Source: Amoebophrya sp. AT5.2
Taxonomy: Eukaryota; Sar; Dinophyceae; Syndiniales; Amoebophryaceae
Direction: 5' to 3'
NCBI GenBank assembly: GCA_005223375.1
Contig: RXOD01005043.1
Coordinates: forward strand, 1 to 16,233
Length of the DNA: 16,233 nucleotides
A program made the translations under genes and the position numbers. Positions 14,397-16,233 of this stretch are shown here, piece after piece. A model generated the notes under the pieces. It searched no databases, was not told where the DNA came from, and was given only the letters and a program-made list of their open reading frames with translations. Every line of letters begins with the position of its first letter. Position 1 is the stretch's first letter.

Positions 14397-16233
14397 ATGC
14401 AGAGTTTGCTCGACGTTGCTGCGCAGCGCCTCGCGGCTGCTGATTTGAAAAATGGCCTTGCCGGAGACGACCACGACCTCCAGGAAAACGGGAGGACCTT
14501 CGCGAGCGTCGTCACCGCCCTCGGAACGGTCGAGAAGCTTCTGCAAAACGCGTTGCACTGCAGCCCGCAAAACAGTGAAAAATTCCGGCGCGTCCGGCCC
14601 GGGAACGCCACGCTGCGGGAACGCCTCCTGCCGCTCGCAGAGCTTGTGGAGCAAAGTTCTGCTGCAGCAGACGGGGCGTCAGAACCTCTGTTCGCTCCGC
14701 AGCCCTATCTTCGGGTGGATCCTGTCGCTGCGTTGTTGCGGCGGCTCGGCTTTACTTTGGAGGAGGGCGACACGTTGTTCTGGCTCCGCGAAAAACAGGC
14801 GGCCGAAAAAGACCTCAGTTGCCTGAAGAGGTATTCGGGATCGACGAGCAATCCTTCGGCATTTGCGGACATCGTGGCGAGAAAGCGCGCGAAATTGATG
14901 GAAGACGAGCGGAGGCGGACGGCTGGATCTGGAAAGGAGGAGGAGCTATCGCCGTCTTCCACTGCGGAGGCGCAGCTGCGGGCCCTGCGCAGCGGGAAAC
15001 GCGAGAAGTACAAGGAGCAACAAACAATGGCCATGGTCGAGTACTACTCCAAATTGCACGACGTAAACGGCCTGGAAGAGGCTGCTCCTGCTCCTACTCG
15101 TCCCAATCCGGGGGGGGACCAGGTTTCGACTTCGAGTGGCCAGCCGGCTTTTTCAGACGAGTCGACCGCAGCGGACCAGACCTCGGAGCGGTCCTTCCTC
15201 GGCGGTCTCGCGGGGCTGTTCGGGCTCGGGGGTAGTAGTGCCGAACCCGCACCAGCAGGCGGAAACGCCCAGCAGCCAGAAAACAACACCAGCAGCAGGC
15301 TCCTCCCCGGACCGCGACCCCCCCCAACCCCCCCCGAGCCTGACATGATCACGTTGATGAACCGGAAGAGCTGTAAAGCAAAGCTGGTCACGTGCAAGGC
15401 CTGCGGCCAGACGCTGCGGTACTCAAAAGACGACACGGAGATGGTTCTGTGCGTGTGCGGCAACGTGGTACTTACGAACTGGAACGTCGAACAGAGGCTG
15501 CGGCGGGGAATTTGTCCTGACAGCAGGGGAACAAGAGAGGTAATGGCGGCGATGGCAAACAAACTCCCCGAGGCAGGGCAGCCCGTGGACGCGAGGGGGC
15601 TGGAGAAACTTAGCATGGGGAGAGGACCCATGGTGGCGGTACAAAGCATTTCGTATAATGCGGACCTCGGTGCAGTTGGTGGGAGTGGTGGGAGCGCGGT
15701 GGGAGTGCCGGAACATCAAACCACGGAAAGAACCCCCGAACAAACAAGTCAAAGTAGCGCGGCGGTTGGTGTAAGCAGTGGTAGTGCAGGAGCTTCTCCT
15801 TCCTTTGTGCAGCAGCAGCGGCTGATACCGCTGCACTCACTCCTGTCCGCGATGCAGACGCGCGAACGTGAGCAAGTGAAACACGCGACCGAAGCCGAAA
15901 TCGCAGCGCTGCCGAAACGCAAGATCTACAAGCCGACATCATCAACCCGAAAAGGAAACGAAGCAGAAGCAGAAGTAGTTGCTGGTGTTGAAGTTGAAGA
16001 AAAGAAGGGAAGTGATCTTGCGGGGAACGGAAGCGGCACGCGGTCGTGTGACGCAGAGTCCGATGACAACCAGACTTACAACCATGATCAAAAAAGTGCA
16101 TTGCTAGAGGCATCTTTACAGAGCGGCCGCGAGCGCCCGTTATTTGTGAAATTGCGGGCAAAGCGATGGTGTCTGATGGAAGGGACGAACAGCATCAGGG
16201 GGCTCCTTCCTTCCACCGCAAACCCTGCTGCGC
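14397..16233 (+). CDS. PUB-domain protein with zinc-ribbon-like motif, 3' truncated by window
   Basis: One frame is open for 612 codons to the window edge with no stop. ATG 14397 directly follows an in-frame TAG. Residues about 35-130 match the PUB domain, known to bind the tail of the AAA ATPase p97/CDC48: EKFRRVRPGNATLRERLLPL at 61-80, then a Ser/Ala-rich insert, then LLRRLGFTLEEGD at 113-125. A charged, probably helical stretch spans about 160-222. A disordered Pro/Ser/Gly-rich linker (about 228-316) leads to Cys 333, 336, 352 and 354 (CKACG ... CVCG), which look like a four-cysteine zinc ribbon. The remainder is low complexity with Lys/Arg clusters. A role in p97-linked ubiquitin or protein-quality pathways is an inference from the PUB domain only. 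Further exons beyond the window, or an intron in the low-complexity tail, are possible. Confidence 0.75.
   Translation, partial: MQSLLDVAAQRLAAADLKNGLAGDDHDLQENGRTFASVVTALGTVEKLLQNALHCSPQNSEKFRRVRPGNATLRERLLPLAELVEQSSAAADGASEPLFAPQPYLRVDPVAALLRRLGFTLEEGDTLFWLREKQAAEKDLSCLKRYSGSTSNPSAFADIVARKRAKLMEDERRRTAGSGKEEELSPSSTAEAQLRALRSGKREKYKEQQTMAMVEYYSKLHDVNGLEEAAPAPTRPNPGGDQVSTSSGQPAFSDESTAADQTSERSFLGGLAGLFGLGGSSAEPAPAGGNAQQPENNTSSRLLPGPRPPPTPPEPDMITLMNRKSCKAKLVTCKACGQTLRYSKDDTEMVLCVCGNVVLTNWNVEQRLRRGICPDSRGTREVMAAMANKLPEAGQPVDARGLEKLSMGRGPMVAVQSISYNADLGAVGGSGGSAVGVPEHQTTERTPEQTSQSSAAVGVSSGSAGASPSFVQQQRLIPLHSLLSAMQTREREQVKHATEAEIAALPKRKIYKPTSSTRKGNEAEAEVVAGVEVEEKKGSDLAGNGSGTRSCDAESDDNQTYNHDQKSALLEASLQSGRERPLFVKLRAKRWCLMEGTNSIRGLLPSTANPAA

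Noticed and set aside
15044..16161. Two long reverse-strand open frames (about 200 and 180 codons)
   Set aside because: They lie opposite the continuous + strand frame of the PUB-domain gene and have the low-complexity composition expected of its complement.
1..16233. CRISPR arrays, tRNA or rRNA genes, bacterial operons
   Set aside because: No regular spaced repeats, tRNA-like cloverleaf or rRNA sequence was seen, and the introns show that the DNA is eukaryotic.

Overview
The window reads as nuclear DNA of a unicellular flagellated eukaryote. Four protein genes all lie on the + strand, head to tail, with 0.6-0.95 kb spacers. Three of them are broken by spliceosomal introns. The organism is probably an alveolate, and a syndinian dinoflagellate (Amoebophrya-like) is my best guess. 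That rests on inference: GC-rich coding sequence, co-oriented genes, two ciliary genes, and a mix of ordinary GT-AG introns with non-canonical introns that look like DNA-transposon 'introners' (inverted repeats at the ends, flanking short direct repeats, no GT-AG). I cannot confirm the taxon without a search.

Layout. 1-535: upstream sequence with no supported gene. 536-3975: a three-exon gene for a 1008-residue protein with a long disordered P/Q/A/S-rich N-terminal region and a C-terminal multi-pass membrane domain carrying an EF-hand-like acidic loop; function unknown. 4924-7836: an eight-exon DRC3 gene (leucine-rich-repeat and coiled-coil subunit of the axonemal nexin-dynein regulatory complex). 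8745-13793: a ten-exon BBS2 gene (BBSome subunit), about 798 residues, recognised along its length. 13882-13959: a strong intergenic palindrome. 14397 to the window end: an open frame for a PUB-domain protein (p97/CDC48-binding fold) with a four-cysteine zinc-ribbon-like motif; its 3' end is outside the window.

The two middle genes belong to ciliary biology: DRC3 regulates dynein in the motile axoneme, and BBS2 is part of the coat that moves membrane cargo in and out of cilia. The outer two genes have no evident link to them.

The most interesting content is in the introns. Twelve introns are GT-AG, but their donors are GTAY-type rather than GTRAGT. Three more (DRC3 intron 1, BBS2 introns 3 and 6) have terminal inverted repeats and 4-5 bp direct repeats that restore the reading frame exactly when one copy is removed, with no GT-AG available at the repeat-defined junctions. 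BBS2 introns 1, 4 and 7 may be the same kind with weaker evidence. BBS2 introns 6 and 7 also each contain a near-perfect copy of the 5' end of the following exon (40 bp and 94 bp direct repeats), so the mature mRNA would encode the same protein whichever copy is used.
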